Shown here piece after piece: positions 34,236 to 42,267 of a DNA stretch of 64,000 nt; positions within the stretch are counted from its first letter, which is position 1; every line of letters starts with the position of its first letter. The notes under the pieces were generated by a model. The model had not been told where the DNA came from, made no database searches, and was given only the letters and a program-made list of their open reading frames with translations. The stretch is taken from assembly GCF_017877055.1 (NCBI RefSeq), contig NZ_JAGIPG010000005.1, positions 340,642 to 404,641 of the forward strand. Direction: 5' to 3'. The translations under genes and the position numbers were made by a program. This DNA comes from Neorhizobium galegae. Lineage in GTDB: Bacteria; Pseudomonadota; Alphaproteobacteria; Rhizobiales; Rhizobiaceae.

Positions 34236-35090
34236 ATGGCTTTCAAGGTTGCTGCCATCCAGATGTGTTCCGGCGTCGATCCGGAAAGGAACGCCGCCGA
34301 CATGGCCCGGCTGGTGCGTGAAGCCGCGGCGCACGGTGCGGTCTATATTCAGACCCCGGAGATGACCGGCTTCCTGCAGCGGGACCGCAAGGCCATGCGC
34401 GCCGTGCTGCGCGACGAGGCGGGAGACATCATCGTTTCGACCGCCCGGAGCCTCGCGAGCGAACTCGGCATCCATCTGCATATCGGCTCGACGGCGATTG
34501 CCGTCGATGGCGGCAAGATCGCCAACCGCGCCTTCCTGTTCGCGCCGTGCGGCCGGCAGATCTGCACCTATGACAAGATCCATATGTTCGATGTCGATCT
34601 GGACAATGGCGAGAGCTGGCGCGAGAGCTCGGCCTATGAGCCGGGCAGCGAAGCCCGTGTCGCGGACCTGCCCTTCGGCAAGCTTGGGTTCGCGATCTGC
34701 TACGATGTGCGTTTCCCGCAGCTTTTCCGCACGGAAGCCTTGGCCGGGGCCGAGATCCTGACCGTGCCGGCCGCCTTTACCCGCCAGACCGGCGAGGCTC
34801 ATTGGGAGATCCTGCTGCGTGCCCGGGCGATCGAGAACGGCGCCTTCGTGATTGCCGCCGCCCAGGCCGGCGTGCATGAGGACGGCCGCGAGACATTTGG
34901 CCATTCGATGATCGTCGATCCCTGGGGCAAGGTCTTGGCATCCGCCGGCGGCAACGGCGAGGGCGTCGTGCTGGCCGATATCGACATCGCCGCAGTCGCT
35001 GCGGCACGGGGAAAGATCCCGAACCTGAAGAACGCCCGCGAGTTCTCGCTCGATGCGGTTCCCGACGCGGCGGGAGAGGTGGCCGCTTGA
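34236..35090 (+). CDS. Carbon-nitrogen hydrolase, Nit1/Nit2-like
   Basis: A 284-aa nitrilase-superfamily amidase with the catalytic triad Glu42 (TPEMTGFLQ), Lys114 (TYDKIHMFD) and Cys155 (GFAICYDVRFP). The EMTGF and CYDVRFP forms match the Nit branch, where deaminated glutathione or omega-amides are the substrates. Its place after grxC fits deaminated glutathione repair. It starts 12 bases after grxC, after GAGAGG. Confidence 0.88.
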   Translation: MAFKVAAIQMCSGVDPERNAADMARLVREAAAHGAVYIQTPEMTGFLQRDRKAMRAVLRDEAGDIIVSTARSLASELGIHLHIGSTAIAVDGGKIANRAFLFAPCGRQICTYDKIHMFDVDLDNGESWRESSAYEPGSEARVADLPFGKLGFAICYDVRFPQLFRTEALAGAEILTVPAAFTRQTGEAHWEILLRARAIENGAFVIAAAQAGVHEDGRETFGHSMIVDPWGKVLASAGGNGEGVVLADIDIAAVAAARGKIPNLKNAREFSLDAVPDAAGEVAA

Positions 35091-35515
35091 TCAAGTATTC
35101 GCTCATCTGCGACAATGCCCACACGTTCGAAGGCTGGTTTTCGGAAAGCGCCGATTTCGACCGGCAGGTAGCGAGCGGGTTCCTCACCTGTCCGGTCTGC
35201 AATTCCGCCTCGGTCTCCAAAACGCTGATGACGCCTTCTGTTTCGACCGCCCGAAAAAAGGAAGAGAAGCAGGCGATGGTGATGGACCTGGCCCGCCAGG
35301 AAGCGATCGCCAAGCTCAAGGAAGCGGTTGCAGCGATCAAGGCCAATGCCGAGGACGTGGGCGAAAAATTCCCCGAGGAAGCCCGCAAGATCCATTACGG
35401 CGAGGCGGATGCCCGCGGCATCATCGGCCAGGCGAGCCTCGGCGAGGTGCGCGACCTTCTCGACGAAGGCATCGAGGTCGCACCGCTGCCGGTCATCCCC
35501 GAAGACACGAACTGA
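35087..35515 (+). CDS. DUF1178 family protein
   Basis: A 142-aa protein. The N-terminus MIKYSLICDNAHTFEGWFSESADFD and the CPVC pair near residue 38 define the family, probably a zinc-ribbon. The helical middle part and the C-terminal GEADARGIIGQASLGEVRDLLDEGIEVAPLP are also conserved. The TTG start at 35087 overlaps the stop of the nitrilase gene. Function is unknown. Confidence 0.88.
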   Translation: MIKYSLICDNAHTFEGWFSESADFDRQVASGFLTCPVCNSASVSKTLMTPSVSTARKKEEKQAMVMDLARQEAIAKLKEAVAAIKANAEDVGEKFPEEARKIHYGEADARGIIGQASLGEVRDLLDEGIEVAPLPVIPEDTN

Positions 35516-35549
35516 ATGATCGGGGCGGCGAAACGGCTGGCGGCCTGAG

Positions 35550-35837
35550 CTAGTGGCCGGCGCTGGTACTGTGCCCGCTTTTGGCTATGCCTAGCCGTTT
35601 ACGGACTTCCGCAAATGCTTCGTCGATCGGGACTACGCGGCCGGCCCGAACATCGTCGAGCCCCTTCTGCAACTTTGCGTCCAGCCGTTCGCGGGCACGT
35701 TCGCGCTCGTAACGCTCGCGCAGTACCGTCTCGATATATTCGCCAGAGGACGTGAAGGAGCCGCGCTCCATTTGATCGCGAACGAAATCCTGGATGTCCG
35801 GCTCCCGTGTCACGGTGATTTTCACGGCCTCGGCCAT
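35550..35837 (-). CDS. Type II antitoxin, ParD-like, without a toxin partner
   Basis: A 95-aa protein with a ribbon-helix-helix N-terminus: VKITVTREPDIQDFVRDQMERGSFTSSGEYIETVLRER (about residues 5-42), the ParD pattern. The C-terminal arm is charged and helical and would bind a ParE toxin. No ParE-like frame follows it before 35515 or precedes it before 35898, so it looks orphaned. Confidence 0.78.
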   Translation of the reverse strand: MAEAVKITVTREPDIQDFVRDQMERGSFTSSGEYIETVLRERYERERARERLDAKLQKGLDDVRAGRVVPIDEAFAEVRKRLGIAKSGHSTSAGH

Positions 35838-35897
35838 TGGTCTCTCCAGAAGAAAGCTCCAAAGCTTATCACAGAAACGGCAGGCCGCGGAAGTTCC

Positions 35898-36644
35898 TCA
35901 CGCCGGGCGCTTGGCCAGCATCATGTAGTTGACGTCCATGTCCGGCGACAGGTTCCAGCGGTCCTGGAGAGGGTTGAAGAAGACGCCGGTGCGGTGGATG
36001 ATGTCCATGCCGGCTGAGGAGATCGGTCTTTCGAGCTCGTCCGGGCGGACCAGCTTTTCGTATTGATGGGTGCCGCGGGGCAGCCAGCGCAGGATGTTTT
36101 CGGCGGCAAAAATTGCGAGCGCGCCGGCCTTGAAGGTGCGGTTGATGGTGGCGACGAACATCAGGCCGCCGGGGCGGACCATGTTGGCGCAGGTGGTGAT
36201 GAAGAAATTGACGTCCGCGACGTGTTCCACCACTTCCATGTTCAGCACGACATCGAAAGTCTCGCCGGCTTCGGCGAGCTGTTCGGCGGTGACGGCGCGG
36301 TAGTCCACCGAGGTTCCGGTTTCCGCCGCATGGGTCGAGGCGATGCCGATGTTCTTTTCCGACGGGTCGGCGCCGACGACAGTCGCGCCCATGCGCGCGA
36401 TCGGCTCGGAGAGCAGGCCGCCGCCGCAGCCGATATCGAGGATGCGCAGGCCGGAAAGGGGAAGGTGGCTATGGGGATCGCGGCCAAAATTTTCGCAGAT
36501 TCGGTCGCGGAGATAGGCGAGCCGCACGGGGTTGAACTTGTGGAGTGGCTTGAACTTGCCGGTCGGGTCCCACCACTCCGCGGCCATGGCGGAAAACCGA
36601 TCCACTTCGCTCTGGTCGATCGTGCTGCGGGCGACTTCTGTCAT
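35898..36644 (-). CDS. ubiG: Ubiquinone biosynthesis O-methyltransferase
   Basis: Catalyses both O-methylations of ubiquinone synthesis. The 248-aa protein has motif I ILDIGCGGGLLSEP (about 68-81), the N-terminal FSAMAAEWWDPTGKFKPLHKFNPVRL and MEVVEHVADV near residue 137, all typical of UbiG/Coq3. I chose the ATG at 36644 with AAGGAG upstream. In related genomes as I know them ubiG lies divergent from lysC; here the two are 13.5 kb apart. Confidence 0.94.
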   Translation of the reverse strand: MTEVARSTIDQSEVDRFSAMAAEWWDPTGKFKPLHKFNPVRLAYLRDRICENFGRDPHSHLPLSGLRILDIGCGGGLLSEPIARMGATVVGADPSEKNIGIASTHAAETGTSVDYRAVTAEQLAEAGETFDVVLNMEVVEHVADVNFFITTCANMVRPGGLMFVATINRTFKAGALAIFAAENILRWLPRGTHQYEKLVRPDELERPISSAGMDIIHRTGVFFNPLQDRWNLSPDMDVNYMMLAKRPA

Positions 36645-36693
36645 GGTCCTGCTCCTTGTTCTATCGTTGAAGTCGGATGGAGCTGACGAGAAG

Positions 36694-37080
36694 TCAAGAG
36701 ATGTTTCTCGCAGGGCGCCGCCTTGCCGCAGTCCAGATGCAGACGCGCAGCAGGTCGACATTCGGTTCTTCCGTCGCGGCCTGTTGAAGCTCCTGCATGG
36801 TCTGTCTGAAAAGTTCATAATATTCCGGGTCGCGATTGGCGATACAAAGCGGAAGATCGGCGCAAGCCTTGCCGCTCAGGCCGATTTCCTGCTGGGCGCG
36901 GACTTTCCGGATCTTATGGATCGACGGCAGCATCGGGCCGCTGCAGACACGCCGGCGGCGGCAGGCGCGCAAACGGCAGAAGCCGTTGCCCAGAAAGCCG
37001 AGCGACGCCGTGGCGCGGCATAATTCCTCATGCTGTTCGGCGCGAAGCTTTTCGTAGTCGCTCAAACCCGATTTATCCAT
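36694..37080 (-). CDS. Cysteine/arginine-rich hypothetical protein
   Basis: A 128-aa protein. The middle has a cysteine- and arginine-rich patch, CRLRACRRRRVCSGP (about residues 35-49), found in similar form in many uncharacterised Rhizobiales proteins and suggestive of metal or nucleic-acid binding. The end is helical. I chose the ATG at 37080 (MDKSGLSDYEKL); GGAAGG lies just upstream. An in-frame ATG at 37134 has no site. It is upstream of ubiG on the same strand. Confidence 0.6.
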   Translation of the reverse strand: MDKSGLSDYEKLRAEQHEELCRATASLGFLGNGFCRLRACRRRRVCSGPMLPSIHKIRKVRAQQEIGLSGKACADLPLCIANRDPEYYELFRQTMQELQQAATEEPNVDLLRVCIWTAARRRPARNIS

Positions 37081-37164
37081 GTCCTTCCGTGAACCTCCTG
37101 CAAGACGGAGTCCGTTCTTGGTGATGCCAGTCATTTCAGTTTCGGGTCGAACCCGAGGATCGGC

Positions 37165-37220
37165 CGGGACACGTCGTGTGCCTCGATTGAAATTTTAATA
37201 GTGACACGCGACGTGTCCCG
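37165..37220. repeat. Long inverted repeat flanking an AT-rich core
   Basis: Two 18-base arms (37165-37182 and 37203-37220) match as an inverted repeat with two mismatches. The shared perfect part is CGGGACACGTCG / CGACGTGTCCCG. The 20-base core is AT-rich. It lies between the divergent genes at 37080 (minus) and 37591 (plus) and could be a pair of operator half-sites around a promoter or a long RNA hairpin. Confidence 0.7.
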
Positions 37221-37340
37221 TTCGGTGTGTTTTTCCGCGCAATTCCGGTCCCTCTGCGGCGATATGGAATTTAACTCCGTGGAAATGAGCACGGATGCCA
37301 TACCGGGTTGTGTGCGACACACGCACGCCCCGCCTTAAGG

Positions 37341-37448
37341 CGAGAGGGGACCATTTTCTGCGCAGCCCCTGGCAACCCGCTTGCATAACGGGGGTTCGCC
37401 AGATCACCGGTCCCATCTCGCCGGTTATGCGGACCGGTGTAGCCGAGA
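37341..37448 (+). ncRNA. Candidate structured leader RNA with alternative pairing
   Basis: On the plus strand CGAGA-G-GGGACC (37341-37352) pairs with GGTCCC-A-TCTCG (37409-37420), 11 pairs and one mismatch. Inside it, CTGGCAACCC (37369-37378) pairs with GGGTT-C-GCCAG (37392-37402), 10 pairs and one bulge. TCTCG at 37416-37420 can instead pair with CGAGA at 37444-37448, enclosing a second hairpin CCGGT/ACCGG (37421-37437). The two states exclude each other, which is riboswitch-like. I do not recognise a known class. Confidence 0.45.
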
Positions 37449-37511
37449 CGGGACGGGTCGATTGTAGGCATGGATCGTAAGGCGGGGATGCGAGGGAAGG
37501 AGTTTTCGTCT

Positions 37512-37607
37512 ATGTCTTTGAAAAGCCGTAGGGCACAAAAGGCAGTCATCCTCGCTTGGAGGGCAGGATGGCGAGCCGGGAGGAGGGACGATGGCGATCA
37601 CGGTTGA
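37512..37607 (+). CDS. Possible 31-aa upstream ORF of the hydrolase gene
   Basis: ATG at 37512 follows AAGGAG at good spacing. The frame runs 31 codons and stops at 37607, overlapping the start of the hydrolase gene (37591) in another frame. The product is basic, with two Trp and several Arg. It could be a leader peptide whose translation affects the downstream start. Coding is unproven. Confidence 0.4.
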   Translation: MSLKSRRAQKAVILAWRAGWRAGRRDDGDHG

Positions 37608-38484
37608 GCGATTGAAGGAGTTGCTTGCCTTCGAGGAGGTCGTCCTGACGCTTACGGACAGTTCCACGGAATTCCGGGACGGCTATATTCTCGAGAGGCT
37701 GCGGTTTCGCTTGGGCGACGGGACGGAAGTGCGCGGCTTCCTGACCAGGCCGAGCGAAGGCTTCCTGACCACAGGTCCGGCGATCCTGCATGCCCATGCG
37801 CATGGCGCCCGGTGGGATATCGGCGCCTCCGAACTGATCGACGGCCGGCCGGCTCTGCTCGATGCGCCGGGGCCGGCGCTGGCGCGCGAGGGATATGTGG
37901 TTCTGTGCATCGACATGCCAACCTTCGGCGAACGCGCAGGGGTAACGGAAGATGCGGCGACCAAGGCGGCGCTCTGGCACGGGAAAACGCTGTTCGGGCA
38001 GATGCTGTCCGAACAGGCTGCGGCGCTGACCTGGCTTGCAGGGCGGCCGGAGGTCGATCCGCAAAGGATCGGCGTCGCGGGGCTGTCGATGGGCGCGACG
38101 CTTGCCTATTTCCTCGCGGCGCTCGATTCGCGGGCGAAGGCGAATGCGCACTTATGCTGTTACGCGGATTTCGCGACCCTGGTCGAAACCGGCGCCCACG
38201 ACCTGCACGGCCATTACCTGACCGTGCCGGGGCTGCTCAGGGAAACCTCGGTCGGCGAGATCGCCGGACTGGCGGCGCCGCGGCCGCAGCTGATCTGCAT
38301 CGGCTGGGACGACCCGTTGACGCCGCCTGACGCGGTGGAGCGCGCCTTTGCCGAGACCGAGGCGGCTTATCTGAAGGCCGAAGCGCTCGGCGCGCTGGTG
38401 TTCCTGCCGGAGGCAGGCGTCGGCCATCGCGAGACAGTGGCGATGCGACGGGCGATGCTGGCCTTTTTCAAAAGCTATCTCTGA
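37591..38484 (+). CDS. Alpha/beta hydrolase, dienelactone hydrolase/acetyl-esterase-like
   Basis: A 297-aa serine hydrolase. The nucleophile lies in GVAGLSMGATLAYF (Ser near residue 167), with IGWDDPLTPPDAVERAF (Asp) and GVGHRETVAMR (His) near the end completing the triad. AILHAHAHGARWDIGASELIDGR is the oxyanion side. It resembles plant-pathogen-type acetyl xylan esterase or dienelactone-hydrolase-like proteins; the substrate is unknown. GGAGGAGGG precedes the ATG. The leader upstream is long and structured. Confidence 0.8.
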   Translation: MAITVERLKELLAFEEVVLTLTDSSTEFRDGYILERLRFRLGDGTEVRGFLTRPSEGFLTTGPAILHAHAHGARWDIGASELIDGRPALLDAPGPALAREGYVVLCIDMPTFGERAGVTEDAATKAALWHGKTLFGQMLSEQAAALTWLAGRPEVDPQRIGVAGLSMGATLAYFLAALDSRAKANAHLCCYADFATLVETGAHDLHGHYLTVPGLLRETSVGEIAGLAAPRPQLICIGWDDPLTPPDAVERAFAETEAAYLKAEALGALVFLPEAGVGHRETVAMRRAMLAFFKSYL

Positions 38485-38561
38485 AGATATCTCTCAGACG
38501 AACAGCGTCTTTCGGGCCGCGTCTTTTCGGGCAGCAACCATCTCTCCAGCGATCGCCGGAG

Positions 38562-38804
38562 CTACCGCGTGCCGTTCAGATGCACGCACCTCTTGCCGAT
38601 CTGTTCCTTGCGCTGCGACTTGGTGTATCGCGCGATCATGCCGGCGGGGCAGCTCTTGTCGTCGAACAGGACGGACTCGCCGGCCGCCATCGTCGCCGGC
38701 GTCGGCTTGGTCTTGACCATTCTGGTCTGGGCATTGGCCGGCGACACCGTGGCCGGTCCGACGAAGACCACGGCCAACAATAGAATCACAAGAATACGGA
38801 ACAT
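38562..38804 (-). CDS. Small secreted protein, possibly DUF6719-like
   Basis: An 80-aa protein with a signal peptide (residues 1-25, ending in SPANA). The mature part has a paired-cysteine pattern, LFDDKSCPAGMIARYTKSQRKEQIGKRCVHLNGTR. This resembles short rhizobial periplasmic proteins of the DUF6719 type, but I am not certain. GGAGGT precedes the ATG at 38804; the frame runs to 38867 without a site. It lies downstream of the ABC transporter ATPase gene on the same strand. Confidence 0.6.
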   Translation of the reverse strand: MFRILVILLLAVVFVGPATVSPANAQTRMVKTKPTPATMAAGESVLFDDKSCPAGMIARYTKSQRKEQIGKRCVHLNGTR

Positions 38805-38911
38805 CAGAACCTCCCCTCCCGCTGCGGTTGGTGAGGGATTGTAACGTTCGCGCAATCGGCCGGCCATTCCATCGTCCGGTTGAGGCGGGCTCGATGAAAT
38901 GGGGGGTGGGA

Positions 38912-39994
38912 CTAGCTCCCCTTCACCCTCAGTCCATTCCGGTCGAACAGGTGCAAGGGGGCGCCGGCGACGGAGAAATGGGCTTCGTCTCCCGGAGAAA
39001 GCTGCTTCTGGCCGGGAACGACGGCGAGAAGTTTTTCGCCGTTCAGATCCGCGTGGATGACCGTTTCGGAGCCGAGGGCTTCGACCAGCCGGACCTTGAC
39101 CTTGAGGCTGCCGGGATCGTTGGCGATCGTGATGTGCTGCGGGCGGATGCCGATCGTCAGCTTGTCGCCGACAGACAGGGAATGGCCCGAGAATGGTACG
39201 AGCATGCGATGATCACCCGATGTCACCAATGTCACCGTGCCGGTCTGCAACTCGGCGACCTCGCCGGCGAGGAAGTTCATGTGGGGCGCGCCGATGAAAC
39301 CGGCGACGAAGCGGTTGGCGGGCGTGTTGTAGAGGTCGAGCGGGGTGCCGACCTGTTCGATCTTGCCGGCGCGCATGACGACGATGCGATGGGCAAGCGT
39401 CATCGCCTCCACCTGGTCATGGGTGACGTAGATCATCGTCGAGCCGAGGCGGGCGTGGAGTGCCGCAAGTTCGGCGCGGGTCGAGACGCGCAGTTCGGCG
39501 TCGAGGTTCGACAGCGGCTCGTCGAGCAGGAAGGCGGTCGGGCGACGCACGATGGCGCGGCCGATTGCGACACGCTGGCGCTGGCCGCCGGAAAGCTGGC
39601 CGGGCCGGCGCTCGAGATAGGGCTCGATCTCCAGCATGCGGGCGGCTTCGTTAATGCGATCTGCCACTTCGGCCTTGGGCATATTGGAGTTTTCGAGGCC
39701 GAAGGCGAGGTTCTGGCGCACGCTCATATGCGGGTAGAGCGCGTAGGACTGGAAGACCATGGCAAGGCCGCGATCGGCGGCGGAGACTTCGTTGACACGC
39801 TTGCCGTCGATTTCGATCTGGCCGCCGGTGACCTTTTCAAGGCCGGCGATGGTGCGCAGCAAGGTCGACTTTCCGCAGCCGGACGGGCCGACGAAAACGA
39901 TGAACTCGCCGTCCTTGATATCGAGGTCGATGTCCTTCAGGACGTCGACTGCGCCGAAGGATTTCTTGATTTTGGTGAGTGTGATCTCGCCCAT
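38912..39994 (-). CDS. Sugar ABC transporter ATP-binding protein, MalK/UgpC type
   Basis: A 360-aa ATPase with Walker A GPSGCGKST (about 36-44), signature LSGGQRQRVAIGRA (about 134), Walker B AFLLDEPLSNLDAEL and the switch His in THDQ. The C-terminal regulatory TOBE domain is present (IGRPQH-like IGIRPQHITIA). It is the last gene of the seven-gene uronate operon, 9 bases after the second permease. Confidence 0.92.
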   Translation of the reverse strand: MGEITLTKIKKSFGAVDVLKDIDLDIKDGEFIVFVGPSGCGKSTLLRTIAGLEKVTGGQIEIDGKRVNEVSAADRGLAMVFQSYALYPHMSVRQNLAFGLENSNMPKAEVADRINEAARMLEIEPYLERRPGQLSGGQRQRVAIGRAIVRRPTAFLLDEPLSNLDAELRVSTRAELAALHARLGSTMIYVTHDQVEAMTLAHRIVVMRAGKIEQVGTPLDLYNTPANRFVAGFIGAPHMNFLAGEVAELQTGTVTLVTSGDHRMLVPFSGHSLSVGDKLTIGIRPQHITIANDPGSLKVKVRLVEALGSETVIHADLNGEKLLAVVPGQKQLSPGDEAHFSVAGAPLHLFDRNGLRVKGS

Positions 39995-40003
39995 CGGGGA
40001 TCC

Positions 40004-41056
40004 TTACTTCAGGCCGGTGCCGGCAATGCCGGTGGTGATGAAACGCTGCAGGAAGATGAAGACAAGCACGACCGGGATCATGGTCACGACCGTCATCGCC
40101 AGGATGAAGTGCCACTGGACGTTGAGCTCGCCGGAATAGATGCTGAGGCCCACCTGCAGGGTGTAGAGCTCGCGGCGCGACAGCACGATCAGCGGCCACA
40201 GGAAGTCGTTCCAGCGCCAGACGACCGAAAAGATCGCCAGCACGGCGAGCGCCGGTGCCGTCAGCGGCAGGACGATGCGCCAGTAGATCTGCCATTCGGA
40301 CGCCTTGTCCATGCGCGCCGCATCGATCAATTCGTCGGGAATGGTCAGCATGTACTGACGCAGGATGAAGACGCCGGTCGGGGTCGCCACCGTCGGCAGG
40401 ATGACACCCCAGAGGCTGTTGAAAAGCCCGAGCGACGAGATGATCGAATAGAGCGGCACCATGATGACCGAAAGCGGCACCATCAGCGTCGCAAGGATGA
40501 TCAGCATCGCGAGGCTGCGGCCCTTGAACTCGTATTTCGACAGCGCGAAGGCGGCCATGGAATTGACGATCAGGGTGATCAGCGTTGCCGTCACCGTCAC
40601 GAAGACCGAGTTCCATAGGTAGCGCAGGAAATCGAACTGGGTGAAGGGCGTCGTATAGTTTTCCGTGGCAAACGAGACCGAACGTACCGGGGTGCGATCG
40701 TTGATGTTGACGCGGACGATCTCGCCTGGCGTCTTCGGATCGACCATCTGGGCGACGAGGCCGATGCGGCGCACCTCGGCCAGCACCTTGGTCGAACCAT
40801 CCGGCATCTTGGCGTCGAAGAGCTGCAGCGGCTTGTCGTAGCCCTGGACGGTCGCCTGGCTGGTGACATAGGGCAGGATCGACGGCGGGAATTCGGCAAG
40901 CGCTGCCGGCGTCTTGAAGGACGAGAAGGCGAGCCAGACGGCCGGGCCGAACATGATGATCAGTCCGCCGATGAGCCAGACCCAGGTGACGATATCCGTC
41001 CAGTGCCAGCTTTTGCCGCCGCGGCGGCGCAGAATGAAGCGGGAGGCGACACCCAT
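40004..41056 (-). CDS. Sugar ABC transporter permease, MalG type
   Basis: A 350-aa inner-membrane permease. The EAA loop is DELIDAARMDKASEWQIYWRIVLPLTAPAL (around residue 245). There are about six helices and an unusually long periplasmic insert after helix 1 (about residues 55-130, FDAKMPDGSTKVLAEVRRIGL), as in MalG/AglG relatives. Its start overlaps the stop of the first permease by one base (TAATG). Confidence 0.9.
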   Translation of the reverse strand: MGVASRFILRRRGGKSWHWTDIVTWVWLIGGLIIMFGPAVWLAFSSFKTPAALAEFPPSILPYVTSQATVQGYDKPLQLFDAKMPDGSTKVLAEVRRIGLVAQMVDPKTPGEIVRVNINDRTPVRSVSFATENYTTPFTQFDFLRYLWNSVFVTVTATLITLIVNSMAAFALSKYEFKGRSLAMLIILATLMVPLSVIMVPLYSIISSLGLFNSLWGVILPTVATPTGVFILRQYMLTIPDELIDAARMDKASEWQIYWRIVLPLTAPALAVLAIFSVVWRWNDFLWPLIVLSRRELYTLQVGLSIYSGELNVQWHFILAMTVVTMIPVVLVFIFLQRFITTGIAGTGLK

Positions 41057-42072
41057 TAGCGTTTCCCCTTCTTTTCGCTACGCTGGCCAATACCGAGTTG
41101 GACCAGAGTAAGCACCACGAGCACGAGGCCCATCAGGATCGAGGCGGCAGCGGCAAGGCCCGGATTGCGGAGCGCCGAAGCAAAGCCGGTCTCGTAGATA
41201 TATTGCGTGAGGTAGAGCGTGCTGGTGCCGGGACCGCCGCCGGTCAGCACGAAGACCTCGTCGAAGATCTGCACGGCCTTGATCAGTGCGAGGACAACGA
41301 CGACCAGGAGATTGGGCATGAGAAGCGGCAGCGTGATGCGCCGGAAGACGCGCGCCGGCTTGGTGCCGTCCATTTCGGCGGCTTCATAGAGATCTTTGGG
41401 GATCGCCTGAAGGCCGGCGAGCAGGATCAGCGTGTAGAGGCCCATATGCGCCCAGATCGATACGCCGATCGTCGCGATGAAGGTCCAGTTGCGGTCGGTG
41501 AGCCAGGTATAGGGCTCGATGCCGAACTGGTAGAGGCCGAAATTCAGGAGGCCCTGGCGCTGCAGGATCCATTTCCAGATCAGGCCGACGACAACCGGCG
41601 ACAGCAGGACCGGGAAGAAGAACACGGCGCGCCAGAAGGAGCGGGCGGCGAGATCGCGGTTGAGGATCAATGCCGTGATCAGCGAAACGCCGATCATCAG
41701 CGCCACCTGCAGGATCACGAACCAGAACGTGTTGCCGACGGCGGTCCAGAAGGCATCCTCCTGGCAGGACATCGGGTCGAGGTAGTTGGCGCACTGGAAC
41801 AGGCGGGCATATTGGTCGGTGCCGACGAACTGGCGCTCGGAGAGGAAAAAGGCGGTGCCGCCGGTCATCGAGTAGACGAAGTTGATGACGAGGGGCAGCA
41901 GCACGAAAATGCCGAAGATCAGCATGTTCGGGGCAAGGAATACGGCCGCCATGCCGCCGATGCCGGTCGTCTTCTGGACGGCGCGGAGCGGTATGTCGAT
42001 GATGCGCATCAGGAGGTGTACAGGCGCCATGAGGAGGCTGCCGAGGCGGTCGGTGAGAGACGTCGTGCTCAT
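41056..42072 (-). CDS. Sugar ABC transporter permease, MalF type
   Basis: A 338-aa permease with six to seven helices. The EAA loop is KDLYEAAEMDGTKPARVFRRITLPLLMPNL (around residue 225). The first periplasmic loop has a Cys pair (FQCANYLDPMSCQ). I chose the ATG at 42072 with AAGGAGG about 14 bases upstream; the frame to 42192 is RIME sequence. It lies downstream of the binding protein, separated by that repeat. Confidence 0.88.
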   Translation of the reverse strand: MSTTSLTDRLGSLLMAPVHLLMRIIDIPLRAVQKTTGIGGMAAVFLAPNMLIFGIFVLLPLVINFVYSMTGGTAFFLSERQFVGTDQYARLFQCANYLDPMSCQEDAFWTAVGNTFWFVILQVALMIGVSLITALILNRDLAARSFWRAVFFFPVLLSPVVVGLIWKWILQRQGLLNFGLYQFGIEPYTWLTDRNWTFIATIGVSIWAHMGLYTLILLAGLQAIPKDLYEAAEMDGTKPARVFRRITLPLLMPNLLVVVVLALIKAVQIFDEVFVLTGGGPGTSTLYLTQYIYETGFASALRNPGLAAAASILMGLVLVVLTLVQLGIGQRSEKKGKR

Positions 42073-42115
42073 GTTGGTATTCCATCCCTCCTTGTCTTCT
42101 TGTCCGGATGGCGAG

Positions 42116-42250
42116 GCTCGCCCGTCATCCGCCTGCCGGAACCTTCTCCCCGCAGGCGGGGAGAAGGGATATGCTGCGCCGTCGCCGTCCACCCTCGCCC
42201 GGCTTGCGGGGAGAGGGTGCGCCGAGCGGAGCAGAGGCGGGGTGAAGGTT
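42116..42250. repeat. RIME-type palindromic intergenic element
   Basis: Two palindromes lie side by side. CCTTCTCCCCGC / GCGGGGAGAAGG (42142-42167) is perfect. ACCCTCGCCCG / CGGGGAGAGGGT (42191-42218) is near-perfect. Spacer and flanks (TCATCCGCCTGCCGG, GCTGCGCC) match the Rhizobium-specific intergenic mosaic element as I remember it. It sits inside the operon, between the binding-protein gene and the first permease gene. Confidence 0.8.
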
Positions 42251-42267
42251 TCTCACCCACGCTGTCA

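Noticed and set aside
37369..37402. CTGGCAACC as a sign of a SAM-I riboswitch
   Set aside because: The other S-box core elements and the four-way junction are missing; only this short stretch is similar.
37341..37460. A cobalamin riboswitch
   Set aside because: The B12 box and the conserved CCCGCAACTGTAAGCGG-type core are absent; AGCCGAGACGGG is only superficially alike.
38828..40618. A 596-codon plus-strand frame opposite the ABC transporter genes
   Set aside because: It is an antisense shadow of the ATPase and permease genes.
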